Shown: in pieces, positions 1-10,115 of the stretch
Layout of the letters: every line of letters starts with the position of its first letter
How positions within the stretch are numbered: the stretch's first letter is position 1
NCBI GenBank assembly: GCA_002747395.1
Contig: PDPE01000043.1
Coordinates: 1 to 62,105, forward strand
Source: Pseudomonadota bacterium
GTDB taxonomy: Bacteria > Pseudomonadota > Gammaproteobacteria > Pseudomonadales > Oleiphilaceae
Direction of reading: 5' to 3'
Length of the DNA: 62,105 bases
Position numbers and translations under genes: made by a program
The notes under the pieces: generated by a model
Told to the model about the DNA's origin: nothing
Database searches by the model: none
Seen by the model: only the letters and a program-made list of their open reading frames with translations

Positions 1-2097
1 AAACGCGATGTTTGTACCGACACTGACATACCGGCCTTCGTGAGTGAAGCCTGTGTTTATCCCCTGAAAGTAATACTTGTCAAACAGGTTCGTGGATTTA
101 AGGAATACACTCATGTTTTCATAGCTGTAGTCTATCATTGCGTTCACAAAGTAGGCACTTTTCTTTTCGCTATCAACGGAATTCAGATCATCGTTATAAA
201 AGCTGCTGAAACCGTGAACGTCAAGGGCAACGGTCAATGAATCATAGGGAGTGTTTTCAAATGGATGGATGTCAATTCCTGCAGTGTATTCGTAGTCGGG
301 GATACCTTTTACCTGTTTCCCCTTCAGATCCTGCCAGTTGCCATCGCTGTCCTTTCGCTTGCCATTTTGCCACTCGGCACTGATTGTTGAGTAGCTTAAC
401 CTGTACCCCAGTTTTCTGTTCAAAAGCATTCCGCTCAATCCAAGCTCGATTCCCTGGTTCAGCGTATCGCCGGCGTTGTACTTGCCCGCAGATTCGTAAT
501 TATTGTTACCCTCCGGTATGTAATAGGTTACAACCTTCCCGTCAACCTCTGATCTGTAGTAAACCAGGCTATAGTTCAGCATTTCATTGAACTGATGCTT
601 AAAGCCTATTTCAAGTGTGCTGTACTCCTCCGGCTTCAGATCATCGAGTGTGGGAAATTCGGTTCTGGTTGCGTTATCAGATGAAAAACCGGACTCATAT
701 CCCTTGGAATGATTGTAGCTTGCAAAGAGATTGCTGTTTTTTACGGGTACCACTGAACCTGACAGGCTCCAGTCCAGATCGTTGTCGAATTTCTGCTCGA
801 AATCGTTCTTCGTGGAATCGGTATGATAATCGACATCGTATTTCAAATGGTTCCATCTCAGCCCCCCGGAGATATTGAAAATTCCGTAGTCAATTCTGTC
901 ATTGATGCTGAGACCTACGGCTGTTTTGGTGGCGAAATAATCGCTGGACTGGTTACGCGACGGATCATTGGGATAATTCTTGTCTTGATCAAAGTTGCGA
1001 TAACGGTAATCGGCACCGATGGTCAGGGTGTTTACCATGTTCTCCCCGAGATGCATTTTTCGCCCGCCACTTATCGCTACTGTATAATCGTTTCCGGGAC
1101 GATCCTGTGTATAGTGTTTCGGGCTGTCCATGCCTTTTATCCGATACTCATATTGTTCCACTGCCCGTATATAATTGGCCGTGAAGCTACCCAGCCAGTC
1201 ACTTTTGGCATAGTTCACATTAAGCCCTGAAGTGAATACGTTATTCTCGACGTAGTTATGGCCACTATCCTTGCCGGGCTGATAGGTGGCTCTGGGGTTT
1301 TCCTTCGCATAATCACTGTACAGCTTTCGTCTGACATTACGTTCGTTGTAAATATGACCGAAGTTGAACTGGGCACGACCGCCGTCAAAATCATGGCCCA
1401 GGGCGCCATAGACGCTTCTCTCCCTGTTGTCGTAGTGACTCCAGCCGTCACTGTTCAGGCCCGTGCCCGTCAGGCTATAGTCAAAAAGGTCTGTTTTGCC
1501 CAGAACCTGTGCGCTTGCCTTATAGGTATCCCAGCTTCCATACTCCAGAGATACATTTGTAGCAAAGTCCTTTTTCGCCCGGCTTCCGTTTTTGGTGGTG
1601 ATCAGGATAACCCCGCGTCCTGCATTCATACCATAAATGGAAGAAGAGGGGGATCTCAACACTTCCAGTTTTTCAATGACATCAACGGGAATGAGATTGA
1701 ACTGGGAATATCCACTGCCTGTATTAAGGGGAATGCCGTCAACGTATACTGCAGGCCCGGCAGCGCGGCCGTTAGAGGGTGCCGTGCCTCTTACGCTCAG
1801 TTTGAATACCTGGCCCCAGCCGCTTGACACATCGGTAACGCCCGGAATGGAAGATAACAGATCCTTAACCGTGCGGTGCCCGCTGTTTTTGATATTCTTC
1901 TCCGTAATGACGACGATAGAAGCATTGGTGTTGAGAATCTTTGCCTTCTTTTCGGAAGCAGTGACAACAACTTCTTCAAGATGAACGATGTTATCGGAAC
2001 TTTCTTCCTGAGAAAATGCCGCCCGGGTTGGAGCCAGGCACAGTATTACTGCCGGGATAATCAGCTTCCCGGTGAATTTGACACCTGATTTTTTCAT
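1..2097 (-). CDS. TonB-dependent outer-membrane receptor (lacks only its stop codon in this window)
   Basis: The reading frame is open from ATG at 2097 to the left edge, 699 codons. Residues 1-30 form a signal peptide (MKKSG..., hydrophobic core LIIPAVILCLAP). A TonB box (EEVVVTA, about residues 41-47) is followed by a plug domain (RTVKDLLSSIPGV, VYVDGIPLN, IEKLEVLRSPSSSIYGMNAGRGVI) and a long Tyr/Asn/aromatic-rich beta-barrel. The last codon (bases 1-3) is Phe, the usual final residue of an outer-membrane barrel, so the protein is probably complete and only the stop lies outside. It should import a scarce ligand using TonB-ExbBD energy; siderophore versus sugar or other substrate cannot be told from sequence. 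An SD (GGGAGA) lies upstream of the ATG. A MalT-type regulator precedes it on the same strand and may control it. Confidence 0.92.
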   Translation of the reverse strand, partial: MKKSGVKFTGKLIIPAVILCLAPTRAAFSQEESSDNIVHLEEVVVTASEKKAKILNTNASIVVITEKNIKNSGHRTVKDLLSSIPGVTDVSSGWGQVFKLSVRGTAPSNGRAAGPAVYVDGIPLNTGSGYSQFNLIPVDVIEKLEVLRSPSSSIYGMNAGRGVILITTKNGSRAKKDFATNVSLEYGSWDTYKASAQVLGKTDLFDYSLTGTGLNSDGWSHYDNRERSVYGALGHDFDGGRAQFNFGHIYNERNVRRKLYSDYAKENPRATYQPGKDSGHNYVENNVFTSGLNVNYAKSDWLGSFTANYIRAVEQYEYRIKGMDSPKHYTQDRPGNDYTVAISGGRKMHLGENMVNTLTIGADYRYRNFDQDKNYPNDPSRNQSSDYFATKTAVGLSINDRIDYGIFNISGGLRWNHLKYDVDYHTDSTKNDFEQKFDNDLDWSLSGSVVPVKNSNLFASYNHSKGYESGFSSDNATRTEFPTLDDLKPEEYSTLEIGFKHQFNEMLNYSLVYYRSEVDGKVVTYYIPEGNNNYESAGKYNAGDTLNQGIELGLSGMLLNRKLGYRLSYSTISAEWQNGKRKDSDGNWQDLKGKQVKGIPDYEYTAGIDIHPFENTPYDSLTVALDVHGFSSFYNDDLNSVDSEKKSAYFVNAMIDYSYENMSVFLKSTNLFDKYYFQGINTGFTHEGRYVSVGTNIAF

Positions 2098-2190
2098 TTT
2101 TTTCTCCCTGGAGTGAGTCATGGAAGGCGAACGCCCACGCGTCAGCCGCAGACCTGACTTTTCTGTATGTGAGTGTGCATGGAGCAAACG

Positions 2191-2260
2191 AGGATACAAA
2201 ACTTGAATGCGATGTGCAAACACCCCCGTTCGAAGGGTTTTTGTCTTCCCGGAACGGGTG
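2191..2260 (-). promoter_or_regulatory. Promoter and inverted-repeat operator for the TonB receptor gene
   Basis: Read on the minus strand, TTGCAC (2219-2214) is separated by 17 bases from TATCCT (2196-2191), a good sigma-70 layout about 95 bases upstream of the receptor start. Just upstream of the -35 box is an inverted repeat, CCCGTTC (2225-2231) and GAACGGG (2252-2258), with arm centres 27 bases apart. That position suits an activator site. The neighbouring LAL-family regulator is the obvious candidate, but this is inference. Confidence 0.5.
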
Positions 2261-2317
2261 GACTGCCATCACGGTGCTGCCTTTCTCAGGCCTGGCTTTT
2301 CTCGGATCAGGCTTTTT

Positions 2318-5101
2318 TCAGACCAGATTACAGCTTCTTGCCTTTGCCAGTGCCTCGGTTCTGCTTTTTACATCGAGCTTGCCATAAATATTTCTGATAT
2401 GTGCTTTTATCGTAGCCGGGGACAAAAACAGTTTGCTGGCGATCTGCTTGTTTGCATGGCCTTCATAAATCAGGTGTAACACTTCCAGTTCACGCTGGCT
2501 CAGTGGCTCGATCAGGGACTGATTTTCAGCTGACGAGGCGTTGGAGGGTGACGAAGGCTGGCCTGAACGTGCGCCATTTGGTGTGTCCGGGCCGGACTTG
2601 CCCTTGCTCTCGTCTTTGCCGGTTTCGCTGAGGCAGCGCAGTACCTCGGAATGGAAACTGACCGGCACTGAAACGTCGCTGCATCGCGTAATCAAATCGA
2701 TCAATAATGAGCCGTTTTCCTTAAACAGGGCGATAAACCGGTCTTTACTCGCCAGGTGAAGAGCCTGTGTCATATTTTCCTGTGCTTCGGCGACCTTGCC
2801 CGACTTTTGGTGGCCAATGGCCCGAAGTATATGCAGCTCGATCCGGTGTTTGATGTGATGGCGTTCTGGCAAGCCCCGGTTCATTTTTTCCAGAATGGCC
2901 AGCCCTTTTTCAATGAGTTCCGGCGGGCTTTCCTGAGGGCAGATGAATATGTGTGCCACAGCGAGAAGCTGCTCTTCCTGGTTAAGCTGGCTTACACACC
3001 TGGGTGTGTCTCTATAATTGGCTTCTGCCCAGCCAAGCGCCTGCCTGTATTGACCGATGTTCAGCAGGCATTTTGCTTTCAACGCGGAAAGGCCGGGTGG
3101 TTCATACAAAATTGCTTCTTTTTTGTGCTCGTAAATGCGTTGTGCATCCTCGATGCAGGCAATAGCCTGTGAGAATTTTCGTTGGGTATACAGCAATTGG
3201 GCCTGTACAAACTGAATAATTACATGCTGGCCAGGCTCGGTACCGGATTCAAGGTGATCCAGCAGGGGGGCCAGATAGCTGGCGGCAATGGTATCTTCGT
3301 TTTTTTCGAGGTAAATGCGCGCCATCGCGCTGTTTTGCCAGCAAGAGATCATTTTCGGTTGGCCGGGGTCGTTGATGTGGCTATCCAGCCAGGCCTGTGT
3401 GCGGGTGCTTGTATCACAGGCCTTGTCCAGTTCACCCTTATAATAAAGAATCCAGGTGAGAAGCCCTGAACTGGAAATAACGGCAGAGGGTTTATGTTCG
3501 AATTTTCCGTACTGAATGGCAGAGGAGAGTGCCCTCTCCGCATCGTCCAGCTCTCCGTTGTTGAAGCAATCTATTCCGATACCATAATAGGTCACCGACT
3601 TGAGGGGCATATTGGCGTGGTCGATGTTTTCCAGTACCTGCCTGGTCAGGTCGCTGGCGCTTTTGGTGTCTGCCTTTGCCCTCGCAAGGTAGGATCTGAT
3701 CAGCGAAATTTCACTGGTGAGTGCCAGTGCATCATCGGCATTCGCGTGCACTTTGGCTGTCTGACAGTCCAGCATCTCTTCCAGCGATTCCAGCAGTGGC
3801 GGAATGGTGTCCAGCCGGTTGCTGAAAAACAGGCTCCAGATTTTCAGCATCTGCAATTGTGGTGACTCCGCCACCTTGTCTGCGGGAAGCAGGTTGATCC
3901 ATTCCAGCATCGGAAGGTGATGGCCGTCGTGAATCAGTGTATTGCCGTGATCCTGCAATATTTCCTTCAGCCAGTTCCAGTCCTGCAACTGAACGAGCTG
4001 ATCAATGGCTTCATGCACCTGGTCATGGTCCAAAAGCCAGTCAATGGCTTTTCGTTGGATATCGGCGACCTGCTCCGGGTTTTCCAGTTCAATCCTGTGA
4101 AACAGGGATTCGCGGAACAGGTCGTGATAGCGATACCAGCTATGGCTGGTATCAAGAGGGATGATAAAAAGGTTGGACTGTTCCAGGTTTTCGAGAGTCT
4201 CCTGTGATGAGGACAGATTCAAAACGGTATCACATAATTGCCCGTTTAACCTGACCAGGCAGGACGAGCGCAACAGGAAGGTTTTCAGATTTTCCGGTTG
4301 CTTTTCAAGTATCTCGCTCAGCACATAGTCATTGATCAGCCGGTCAGTACCATGATAATTGCCCAAAGACTTGTCGATACCCGTATTCGTTTGCAGGTTT
4401 TCCTTTGAAATGGCGGCAAGTTGCATGGCAGCCACCCAGCCCTCTGTTTTGTCTCTGATTTGTCTGGCCTCATCCTTGCTGATTTCCAGCGCCATAAATT
4501 CGCGGAAAAACCGGTAACACTCCTCATCAGAAAATGCCAGGTCTGCTGCGTAGATTTCATTCAGATAGTTTTTTACCCGCCACCGTGAGAGAGGCAAAAC
4601 CGGCTCCGTGCGAGAGGTCAGAATAATGTGTACATTTGGTGGCAGATAGTCAATGAAGAACACCAGATTCCGCAAAACATCAAAATCCTGTATATGGTGA
4701 AAATCATCGAAAGCGAGAACAAGCTGCGGGTAGTGAGTGCCGAGATCGCTCAGTGAATTGGCCAGCATGATAATCACGGCTTCCATATGCTCGAACCCGG
4801 TTTTTGCCAGCAGCTCGTTGGCTTCCCGGGCGATGGACGGGTCTATGCGCTGAAGTGCGCCGATCACATATTGCCAGAATCGTCGGGGGTCGTTGTCTGA
4901 TTCATCAAGTGACAACCAGGCGAAGGTCGCTCCGGTTGAGTGAAGCCACTGGCCGACCAGCGTGGTTTTGCCATACCCGGCGGGAGCAATGACCAGTGAC
5001 AGTTTTTTACCCTCGCCCGGCGTGATCAGGCCAAGCAACCTGTCTCGTTGTATGGTTTTCGGGTTACTTGCTGGTGCGAAAAATTTAGTTTGTAACAACA
5101 T
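2318..5101 (-). CDS. MalT/LAL-family LuxR-type transcriptional activator
   Basis: A 927-residue signal-transduction ATPase of the STAND/LAL class. It has a Walker A motif (APAGYGKTT, residues 39-47), a Walker B-like LVLAFDDFHHI, a helical TPR-rich middle, and a C-terminal LuxR helix-turn-helix (LSQRELEVLHLIYEGHANKQIA, then KAHIRNIYGKL). This order is that of MalT-like regulators: ligand plus ATP drives oligomerisation and transcription activation. I place the start at MLLQTKF because it aligns with other family members. A TTG at 5128 in the same frame would add nine residues, and neither start has a convincing SD. The inducer is unknown. The TonB receptor downstream on the same strand suggests a linked sensing and uptake unit. 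Confidence 0.85.
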   Translation of the reverse strand: MLLQTKFFAPASNPKTIQRDRLLGLITPGEGKKLSLVIAPAGYGKTTLVGQWLHSTGATFAWLSLDESDNDPRRFWQYVIGALQRIDPSIAREANELLAKTGFEHMEAVIIMLANSLSDLGTHYPQLVLAFDDFHHIQDFDVLRNLVFFIDYLPPNVHIILTSRTEPVLPLSRWRVKNYLNEIYAADLAFSDEECYRFFREFMALEISKDEARQIRDKTEGWVAAMQLAAISKENLQTNTGIDKSLGNYHGTDRLINDYVLSEILEKQPENLKTFLLRSSCLVRLNGQLCDTVLNLSSSQETLENLEQSNLFIIPLDTSHSWYRYHDLFRESLFHRIELENPEQVADIQRKAIDWLLDHDQVHEAIDQLVQLQDWNWLKEILQDHGNTLIHDGHHLPMLEWINLLPADKVAESPQLQMLKIWSLFFSNRLDTIPPLLESLEEMLDCQTAKVHANADDALALTSEISLIRSYLARAKADTKSASDLTRQVLENIDHANMPLKSVTYYGIGIDCFNNGELDDAERALSSAIQYGKFEHKPSAVISSSGLLTWILYYKGELDKACDTSTRTQAWLDSHINDPGQPKMISCWQNSAMARIYLEKNEDTIAASYLAPLLDHLESGTEPGQHVIIQFVQAQLLYTQRKFSQAIACIEDAQRIYEHKKEAILYEPPGLSALKAKCLLNIGQYRQALGWAEANYRDTPRCVSQLNQEEQLLAVAHIFICPQESPPELIEKGLAILEKMNRGLPERHHIKHRIELHILRAIGHQKSGKVAEAQENMTQALHLASKDRFIALFKENGSLLIDLITRCSDVSVPVSFHSEVLRCLSETGKDESKGKSGPDTPNGARSGQPSSPSNASSAENQSLIEPLSQRELEVLHLIYEGHANKQIASKLFLSPATIKAHIRNIYGKLDVKSRTEALAKARSCNLV

Positions 5102-6435
<1,334 letters not shown>

Positions 6436-6492
6436 ACCGGCTCGAACAGTAACGAAAGACAATCTCGCCCTGATCACCATACAGCCCATTGA

Positions 6493-6729
6493 TTAACCGG
6501 GTCGGTTGTAGCCGTCTTTCACTGCCTGTTCCATGGCCGATACTTCTTCATCAGTCAGAAAGTCAAAGTGGGAGGCTCTCTTCCTTGAGGAAAGGCTGCC
6601 GTTGTTTTGCAGGCACAACTGGATGAACAGGTCGATCAGGTCTTGCAGGTCATCAGGTTTTGGACAAATGAAATGTATGTTATGTTCATCCGGGTCGAAA
6701 TTTCCACGTTGACTGTTAGGTATAACCAT
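6493..6729 (-). pseudogene. Remnant of a Fic-family protein with the catalytic core deleted
   Basis: A 78-residue frame. The first part (FDPDEHNIHFICPKPDDL) resembles the stretch before the Fic fold in roughly 500-residue Fic proteins. The second part (DLIDLFIQLCLQNNGSLSSR, then KRASHFDFLTDEE) resembles their C-terminal end. The HPFxxGNGR AMPylation motif that should lie between is absent, so the frame looks like an in-frame fusion left by a large internal deletion. A stop (TGA at 6760-6762 on this strand) blocks any upstream extension. The family assignment is from memory. The frame abuts the promoter of a toxin-antitoxin pair on the other strand. Confidence 0.6.
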
Positions 6730-6744
6730 GGTTATACTTTGAAA
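6709..6744 (+). promoter_or_regulatory. Toxin-antitoxin promoter with an 18-bp perfect palindrome
   Basis: TTGACT (6709-6714) is separated by 18 bases from TATACT (6733-6738). The perfect palindrome GTATAACCATGGTTATAC (6720-6737) overlaps the spacer and -10 box, as expected for autorepression by an RHH antitoxin. The antitoxin ATG is at 6745, about seven bases after the -10, so the transcript may be leaderless. Confidence 0.75.
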
Positions 6745-6981
6745 ATGAAGACAGCAATTTCAATACCAGATAAAATTTTTAATTCAGCTGAGGCGCTCGC
6801 GCATCGGCTAAGGGTCAGTAGAAGCGAGTTATACGCAAAGGCGGTAGAGGACTACCTGAGACGAAATAAAAATCGAGGGGTTACAGAAATTCTTAATGAT
6901 GTTTACAGAGAGGATTCTAATAGCCTGGACGATGAACTTTATAGCATTCAGGCTCAATCCACAGGCAAGGATAAGTGGTAA
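6745..6981 (+). CDS. Ribbon-helix-helix antitoxin (MazE-like partner)
   Basis: A 78-residue protein beginning MKTAISIPDKIFNSAEALA. The N-terminus has the beta-strand/helix pattern of ribbon-helix-helix DNA-binding antitoxins (SRSELYAKAVEDYLRR). The C-terminus is acidic (YREDSNSLDDELYSIQ), as in the toxin-binding tails of such proteins. Its stop overlaps the toxin start (TAATG). No SD precedes the ATG. Base composition is more AT-rich than its neighbours, suggesting acquisition by transfer. Earlier in-frame codons from 6607 would run through the promoter and are not used here. Confidence 0.87.
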   Translation: MKTAISIPDKIFNSAEALAHRLRVSRSELYAKAVEDYLRRNKNRGVTEILNDVYREDSNSLDDELYSIQAQSTGKDKW

Positions 6982-7319
6982 TGAAAAGAGGGGAAATCTG
7001 GTGGGTTACCCTCGGAGAGCCACGAGGTTCTGAGCCTGGCTTCAGACGTCCCATTGTAATCGTATCGTCAGATGCTTTTAATGACAGCGCTATAAATACT
7101 GTTTTAGCTGCTGTAATCACTTCTAATACTCGATTGGCTGATGCGCCAGGAAATATAAGGTTACCAAAGCGTACGTCTAAATTATCCAAAGAATCTGTAA
7201 TAAATATCAGCCAAATTATTACTATAGATAAAGCCTGTCTGGACGAACGAGTATCTAAATTAAACCAACAATTTCTTGGTTCTCTTAATGAGGGTTTAGC
7301 GTTGGTAATGGGTCTTTAA
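6981..7319 (+). CDS. MazF/PemK-family endoribonuclease toxin
   Basis: 112 residues starting MKRGEIWWVTLGEPRGSEPG, with FRRPIVIVSSDAFND and the C-terminal VINISQIITIDK strand, all typical of the MazF/PemK fold. The arginine and serine/threonine positions used for RNA cleavage (RRPIVIVS..., AAVITSNT) appear intact. The family cuts mRNA in a sequence-specific way; the target here is unknown. It is translationally coupled to the antitoxin by a one-base overlap. Confidence 0.92.
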   Translation: MKRGEIWWVTLGEPRGSEPGFRRPIVIVSSDAFNDSAINTVLAAVITSNTRLADAPGNIRLPKRTSKLSKESVINISQIITIDKACLDERVSKLNQQFLGSLNEGLALVMGL

Positions 7320-7534
7320 CTTGATAAAAGCCTGCACTCCTTAATTACGTTTCCCCTTCCCACCAGCGTCGAAGCGTCATGTCCTGGATGTTTATACTAA
7401 TTTCTATTATTATTGGGCCCCTGGTCAGCATACCAAACCGGTCTGATACAACACAGCCGATACCCTGCTTTGTTGCGACGAGACCTGTTGGTTATTGAAT
7501 TGAATCGTCTACCTTGATAATGAAGGAGTTTTCT

Positions 7535-8149
7535 GTGGAACTGGCATGTCTGGATCTGGAAGGAGTATTGATCCCTGAAGTATGGATCGCCTTTGCCGAA
7601 AAAACCGGAATAGAAGAGTTGAAAGCAACAACACGGGATATTCCTGATTACGATGTATTAATGAAGCAGAGACTTCGTATTCTTGACGAGCATGGTTACG
7701 GCCTGCCTGCGATCCAGGAGGTGATTGGCACACTGGAGCCCCTTGAGGGAGCGGCAGATTTTCTCAACTGGCTAAGGCAGCATTTTCAGGTGGTTATCCT
7801 GTCTGACACCTTTTACGAGTTTGCCATGCCCCTGATGGCGAAGCTGGGCTACCCCACCTTGCTGTGTCACAAACTGGAAGTGGCGGAGTCCGGCCGGATT
7901 ACCAACTACCTGCTACGCCAGAAAGACCCGAAAAGACAGTCAGTGCGGGCGTTTCAACTGTTGAATTATCGGGTGATTGCCACAGGGGATTCCTATAACG
8001 ACACCACCATGCTGGCTCAGGCTGAAAAAGGCATTCTTTTTCACTCGCCACAGAATGTGATTGACGAGTTTCCACAGTACCCGGCAGTGCATACCTTTGA
8101 AGAATTGAAGGAAGAGTTCAGGAAAGCCAGTCTGAAAACCTCATGGTAG
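7535..8149 (+). CDS. thrH: ThrH-type phosphoserine phosphatase / homoserine phosphotransferase
   Basis: 204 residues of the HAD superfamily, beginning at GTG (VELACLDLEGVLIPEVWIAF). Catalytic motif I DLEG, motif II SDTFYEF and motif III GDSYNDTTML are present. The Pseudomonas ThrH protein has 205 residues and can move phosphate from phosphoserine to homoserine. The start is decided by AAGGAG (7523-7528), six bases before GTG 7535; ATG 7520 would have no SD. The gene appears monocistronic. Confidence 0.9.
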   Translation: MELACLDLEGVLIPEVWIAFAEKTGIEELKATTRDIPDYDVLMKQRLRILDEHGYGLPAIQEVIGTLEPLEGAADFLNWLRQHFQVVILSDTFYEFAMPLMAKLGYPTLLCHKLEVAESGRITNYLLRQKDPKRQSVRAFQLLNYRVIATGDSYNDTTMLAQAEKGILFHSPQNVIDEFPQYPAVHTFEELKEEFRKASLKTSW

Positions 8150-8412
8150 GGAGGGGCAGGCAGATATAAACCGCTCAGGTTTAAACGGAAGCCTGTTGTG
8201 GGCAAACAGGATGTGTGTGCATTGCGAGTTAAAAAACAACTTGCGTACTGTTATTACCAGGCGATATGAATTTGCCAGGATTGTTTTTGCACCCTCTAAT
8301 CCGGTAATAGAGCGGATCTATGGTCTGTTCGTGTTAGCGGTAACTGGAGAGTTACTTTTCGCTTTTTTGAAATTGCGGCAACACTTTTGACCCTTGGATT
8401 CATAACTGTTAC

Positions 8413-9750
8413 TTACCTCAAAGGATCAATTCCCGAAAGAAATTCGCGCTCAAGCGTCGTCAGGAATACCTGGATTTTATCCAGGGATTCCTGGTATTCA
8501 CTCAGGGCGTCGGAGTCTGCCACAATGCCGCCGCCGCCAAAGCCATAGATGGAGCCGGCCTCACAATAAAAGGTGCGAATGGCAATATTGGAAAAGAAAG
8601 TCCCGTCAGGCAGGGCGTAGAAAAACGAGCCGCAGTACGGCCCCCGCTGGTGTTTTTCCAGTTCATTGATGATTTCCATCGCTTTTATTTTGGGGGCACC
8701 GGTAATCGACCCGCCGGGAAATGCGCTTTCAAATGCGCTGAACTGGGAGACGCCTTTTTTCAATGTGCCGGTAACGGTCGAGACCAGGTGGTGAACATTG
8801 CTGTAGGTTTCCAGTTGGAATAACGCATCTGCCCTGACTGAGCCGGTTTCACAGAATCGCCCCAGGTCATTGCGCAACAAATCCACAATCATCAGGTTTT
8901 CTGCCCGGTCTTTCTCGCTGGTTAACAGGTCTTCCATCAGTGCGAGGTCTTCTGCTTTGGTTCGGCCTCTCGGGCGGGTGCCTTTAATGGGCCTGGTTTT
9001 TACCTTGCGCCGGTCAAATTCAATAAACATTTCCGGTGAAAAACACAGCACCTGCCTTGCCCCCGAATTGCTGAAAATGCAATACGGCGCATCGGTATGG
9101 CGGCACAGGGCCTTAAACGCAACCCAGGGGGAGCCTGAGCAGCTCGCGGCAAAGCGCTGGGCATAGTTGATCTGGTAGCAGGTGCCGGAGAGCAAATGGT
9201 TATGGATTCTGGCAATATCGTCCAGATACTCCTGTTTGCCGGTAGAATGGGTAAAGGGGGTTTCCAGGCTAAAGTGCCTGTTATGCCGGCGTTTGGCATC
9301 GCTGCTTTCAGAGTGCTCACCCCGGCTGCAATAACTGGCCAGCGCCTCCACGGTGGGCTGCGGGCAGTCGGAGTTAAAATAGAGGGTGGCCGTGTTCTGC
9401 TCTTTGTCCAGGCAGGCAAACCAGGTGTAACGATTGGCCGGCCGGCTGTTCCGTTCTGTTCCGTAGTCCAGCAAGCCAACAAGAATGTCATTCCCAAAGT
9501 TGGTGGAAGGCTCCCTCAGGGTGCTGGCATTCACTGTCTGGCGCGGATAACAGGTCAGCCAGCAAACCCCCTCGGGTAAAGACAGATTACCAAAAAAGAA
9601 AAAACCCTCTTCGGTAGATAGCCGGTCACTCAGGTGGTAAAAGCCTTGTGCAGAGATAGCCTGGCTGAGGGTAAACCGGGAAAAGGCGTTCTTTATGTCT
9701 GAAAAGGGTGCCGGGTCGATTTCTGCATTCCTCAGGTCAGGTGGAGTCAA
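8413..9750 (-). CDS. pabB: Aminodeoxychorismate synthase component I
   Basis: A 445-residue chorismate-using enzyme of the anthranilate synthase I family. Motifs are IKGTRPRG, EKDRAENLMIVDLLRNDLGR, TYSNVHHLVSTVTG, FPGGSITGAPKIKAMEII and GGGIVADSD near the C-terminus. It converts chorismate with ammonia from PabA to aminodeoxychorismate for folate. The length and the single chorismate-binding domain favour PabB over TrpE, but this rests on motif feel. The only upstream start is TTG (9750), with no clear SD, so the N-terminus is uncertain. No pabA or pabC is adjacent. Confidence 0.87.
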   Translation of the reverse strand: MTPPDLRNAEIDPAPFSDIKNAFSRFTLSQAISAQGFYHLSDRLSTEEGFFFFGNLSLPEGVCWLTCYPRQTVNASTLREPSTNFGNDILVGLLDYGTERNSRPANRYTWFACLDKEQNTATLYFNSDCPQPTVEALASYCSRGEHSESSDAKRRHNRHFSLETPFTHSTGKQEYLDDIARIHNHLLSGTCYQINYAQRFAASCSGSPWVAFKALCRHTDAPYCIFSNSGARQVLCFSPEMFIEFDRRKVKTRPIKGTRPRGRTKAEDLALMEDLLTSEKDRAENLMIVDLLRNDLGRFCETGSVRADALFQLETYSNVHHLVSTVTGTLKKGVSQFSAFESAFPGGSITGAPKIKAMEIINELEKHQRGPYCGSFFYALPDGTFFSNIAIRTFYCEAGSIYGFGGGGIVADSDALSEYQESLDKIQVFLTTLEREFLSGIDPLR

Positions 9751-9766
9751 GGTGTGGAGTCAAGAG

Positions 9767-9800
9767 TCTGATGCTGCGGTAGTTCTGATGCTGCGGTAGT
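9767..9800. repeat. Perfect tandem duplication, 2 x 17 bp
   Basis: TCTGATGCTGCGGTAGT occurs at 9767-9783 and again at 9784-9800 with no mismatch, just upstream of pabB. Confidence 0.95.
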
Positions 9801-9824
9801 ATAGCGTTGCCGGAGCCATCCTTT

Positions 9825-9872
9825 ATTACGTTTTTATCATATTACCTTTTTATCATATTACGTTTTTATCAT
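9825..9872. repeat. Tandem repeat, 3 x 16 bp
   Basis: ATTACGTTTTTATCAT occurs at 9825-9840, 9841-9856 (one G-to-C change) and 9857-9872. Confidence 0.95.
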
Positions 9873-10115
9873 GTACGGCAGGTACAGGCTCTGGCCGACC
9901 TGCATGGAGTGGGATTTTCTCTTTTGTTGCGCCAATGGCAGTTTATTTTGTGAGCTTGTTATCATTTGTTAGCCAATGTAACCCCGTGATGGCAAATTGT
10001 GATCCCTATCTCAGAATAAAATCTTCAGTTGCATAGAATAACAATCAACCGGGAACAAGAAAAAACCGGTAAAACCTAAAAACAAAACCATAACAATTCT
10101 TTTAAGGAGAATGTC

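Larger units (their letters stand above)
9751..10115. other. Intergenic region between pabB and the DUF6160-like gene
   Basis: 365 bases without a gene, between divergent genes. It carries two tandem repeats (9767-9800 and 9825-9872) and ends in an AT-rich leader. The SD AAGGAG (from 10103) serves the next gene. Confidence 0.6.

Noticed and set aside
2098..2317. Cobalamin or other riboswitch in the TonB receptor leader
   Set aside because: I looked for B12-box-like and other conserved riboswitch cores and saw none. A promoter and inverted repeat explain the region better.
8196..8390. 64-residue frame between thrH and pabB
   Set aside because: There is no SD and no recognisable motif, and the composition looks non-coding.
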